Source: Prevotella sp. UBA1104 | Lineage (GTDB): Bacteria; Bacteroidota; Bacteroidia; Bacteroidales; Bacteroidaceae | DNA length: 23,493 bases | Assembly (NCBI GenBank): GCA_002314055.1 | Contig: DCBP01000041.1 | Coordinates: 5,063-28,555, forward strand | Direction of reading: 5' to 3' | Shown here: piece by piece, positions 22,141 through 23,493 of the stretch | Layout: every line of letters begins with the position of its first letter | How positions within the stretch are numbered: the stretch's first letter is position 1 | Program-made: the position numbers and the translations under genes | The notes under the pieces: generated by a model | The model's database searches: none | Told to the model about the DNA's origin: nothing | What the model saw: the letters and a program-made list of their open reading frames with translations, nothing else

Positions 22141-22307
22141 ACCCACCCTACCCCTCCCCAAGGGAGGGAACGATTGTGGACAAGTAACTTGGTCACAATA
22201 TTAAATAAGGGTTTATGGGCTATATGCTATTGTTTTTACTATTATATTAATTATATGTATAAATAAAAGTATCTTCATTCCCTCCCTTTGGGATGGTTAG
22301 GGTGGAT
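22141..22307. repeat. Pair of 30-bp inverted repeats, REP/MITE-like element
   Basis: The left arm (22141-22170; CCACCCTACCCCTCCCC then AAGGGAGGGAA) and the right arm (22278-22307; TTCCCTCCCTTTGGGATGG then TTAGGGTGGAT) are imperfect inverse copies with about four mismatches, 107 bp apart. Each arm also has its own short CCCTCCC/GGGAGGG-type palindrome. GC-rich palindromic repeats of this kind recur between genes in many Bacteroidetes genomes. The right arm forms the 3' end of the DUF3737 gene. The interior is AT-rich and has no ORF, so it would be a non-autonomous element. Confidence 0.75.
22173..22199. promoter_or_regulatory. Imperfect dyad upstream of the PatB gene
   Basis: ATTGTG..CAAG and CTTG..CACAAT form an 11-bp, two-mismatch dyad around 3 bp. 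It begins 44 bp upstream of the PatB ATG, inside the REP-like pair. It could be an operator or an internal part of the repeat element. Confidence 0.35.
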
Positions 22308-23144
22308 TTCCTCTATCACGCAGTTTGCCGGCTGCTTGATGTTTTCATTGAGTGTTATCGAACCGATATGGTCTGCCACGATACGTCCTGAAGTTGGATT
22401 CTTTATGTTCGTTATGCTACCCTTTATGTCGGCATCGAGAGTGGAATACTCAAAGGCACGGTCGCAGTCCTCACCGAAAGTACAGTTTTCGAGCACGAGG
22501 TCATCGGCATAACAGAGAGGCTGTTCTCCGGTGATATGACAGTTCACGAGTCTTAGATTACGCGAATGCCAACCTATGTATTCACCATTCAGTTCCGAAT
22601 CATATACAGTAACGTTGTCCACTTCCCAAAAGGCATCTTTCGTGGTAATCTTTGCATTATGAACTTCGATATTGCGGGCATACTGGAAAACATATTTACT
22701 GTCGCTCTCCAGTCCGTCAACATATATATCGTGACTGAACATAAACGGATAGGTTCCGCCATGGAGCTTCAGGTTTTCGATATGTATATTGTCGCAACGC
22801 CAAAACACCTCGTCGGCATCGTTCATAGTAACATTCTTCAAGTCGAGATGACTCATCTCACGGAACATCTTCGGAGCATCTATTACTGTATCGCGCATTT
22901 TCAGATGGTCGCAATACCACAGTGCGGAGCGTCCACCGACAGCAAAATAGCAGTTTTCTATCTCGAAGCCATGAACGTGCCAGAACGGATAATTACCTTC
23001 AAAGCGGCAGTTCGTTGCCTTAATATTTCTACATTCCTTTATTGCCGACTCGCCCTCCGTAATGAGCACATTGTCGAGATGCAGGTCGTGGGTGCCAAAG
23101 AGAGGACGCTCACCACCGAATTGCTTGTCTTTTATAAGTTGCAT
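22275..23144 (-). CDS. DUF3737-family right-handed beta-helix protein
   Basis: The 289-residue protein begins MQLIKDKQFGGERPLFGTHD, the hallmark of DUF3737. Repeating beta-helix coils follow, each with patterns such as ECRNIKATNCRFEG, IENCYF, LKNVTM and VYDSELNGEYIGWHS. There is no signal peptide, so it should be cytoplasmic. The family has no established function; its fold resembles pectate-lyase-like and pentapeptide-type solenoids, but no catalytic residues are assignable. The ATG at 23144 is chosen because the -7 box covers the upstream in-frame TTG at 23171. The last ten residues, IHPNHPKGRE, are encoded exactly by the right arm of the REP-like repeat, so the C-terminus appears to have been replaced or extended by the repeat. 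Confidence 0.9.
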   Translation of the reverse strand: MQLIKDKQFGGERPLFGTHDLHLDNVLITEGESAIKECRNIKATNCRFEGNYPFWHVHGFEIENCYFAVGGRSALWYCDHLKMRDTVIDAPKMFREMSHLDLKNVTMNDADEVFWRCDNIHIENLKLHGGTYPFMFSHDIYVDGLESDSKYVFQYARNIEVHNAKITTKDAFWEVDNVTVYDSELNGEYIGWHSRNLRLVNCHITGEQPLCYADDLVLENCTFGEDCDRAFEYSTLDADIKGSITNIKNPTSGRIVADHIGSITLNENIKQPANCVIEEIHPNHPKGRE

Positions 23145-23168
23145 ATCTGTTGTGTTTTTATTCTGCTG

Positions 23169-23199
23169 CAAAGTTATACATAAATCTTGTATATGACAA
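23169..23199 (-). promoter_or_regulatory. Promoter of the DUF3737 gene
   Basis: On the minus strand TAACTTTG (23176-23169) followed by GCAGCAG fits the Bacteroidetes -7 box. TTG at 23199-23197 stands 20 bp upstream as a partial -33 element. Transcription would start near 23162, about 18 nt before the ATG at 23144. Confidence 0.65.
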
Positions 23200-23493
23200 T
23201 ACGCTTTTCACTTATTTTGGTATATGTTTTCCGGATTTCATCCCTAATAATTAATTTTTCAAGCATAACCCATACAACCTGCATAACTCTATTATACATT
23301 ATGTCATTCTATGGAATTATACAGATTTGACAAAAGCCGACAAAACAAAGGATAATATCTGCAATAGCAAAACAGGATTTGTTTCAACGACAATAGGAAC
23401 AATAGAAAACGATTTTAATATTATGTATTAAAAGGTTTTATACTTACAAGCCATCATCTACTTATACAAGCAAAATAGTAACTACTCAGCACC
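23200..23493. other. AT-rich right edge with no gene seen
   Basis: These ~290 bp upstream of the DUF3737 promoter contain no convincing ORF on either strand, no RNA gene and no clear terminator. It is probably a divergent intergenic region whose next gene lies outside the window. Confidence 0.6.

Noticed and set aside
23145..23171. TTG start for the DUF3737 protein
   Set aside because: The codon overlaps the promoter -7 box (23169-23176), and the family motif begins just after the ATG at 23144.

Overview
The window looks like chromosome from a Bacteroidales bacterium, most likely a Prevotella/Segatella-type gut or oral species. The evidence is a SusC/SusD pair, a one-protein hybrid two-component regulator (HTCS), lipoproteins with acidic residues after the lipid cysteine, and several promoters of the Bacteroidetes form TTTG-N19-TAnnTTTG. 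The species is inference. No rRNA or tRNA gene and no insertion sequence was seen.

Left flank (1-3720): a 21-G run and four 17-bp repeats spaced exactly 33 bp apart precede an AAA/DUF4143 ATPase gene. A perfect 15-bp inverted repeat and a hairpin-rich leader of about 170 nt precede a HAD phosphatase. The phosphatase gene converges on, and overlaps by 44 bp, a membrane-anchored alpha/beta hydrolase.

Core (3671-19945): a fructan utilisation locus in two divergent arms. The minus-strand arm is SusC, SusD and a surface lipoprotein, ending in a strong terminator. The plus-strand arm is a small thioredoxin, an HTCS with a periplasmic-binding-protein sensor, an unusual short-plug outer-membrane barrel, a periplasmic GH32 fructosidase, an FucP-type sugar permease and a PfkB fructokinase, ending in a strong terminator. 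The expected flow is fructan or fructo-oligosaccharide capture and import by SusC/D, hydrolysis to fructose in the periplasm by GH32, sensing of fructose by the HTCS, uptake by the permease and phosphorylation by the kinase. Gene content resembles the Bacteroides thetaiotaomicron fructan locus. However, no surface endo-acting GH32 is present and a second outer-membrane barrel is.

Right flank (19990-23493): two small genes of unknown function, a PatB/MalY-type C-S lyase and a DUF3737 beta-helix protein, all on the minus strand. A pair of 30-bp inverted repeats of the REP/MITE type sits between the last two, and the right-hand repeat encodes exactly the last ten codons of the DUF3737 protein. 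The final ~320 bp contain only a promoter.
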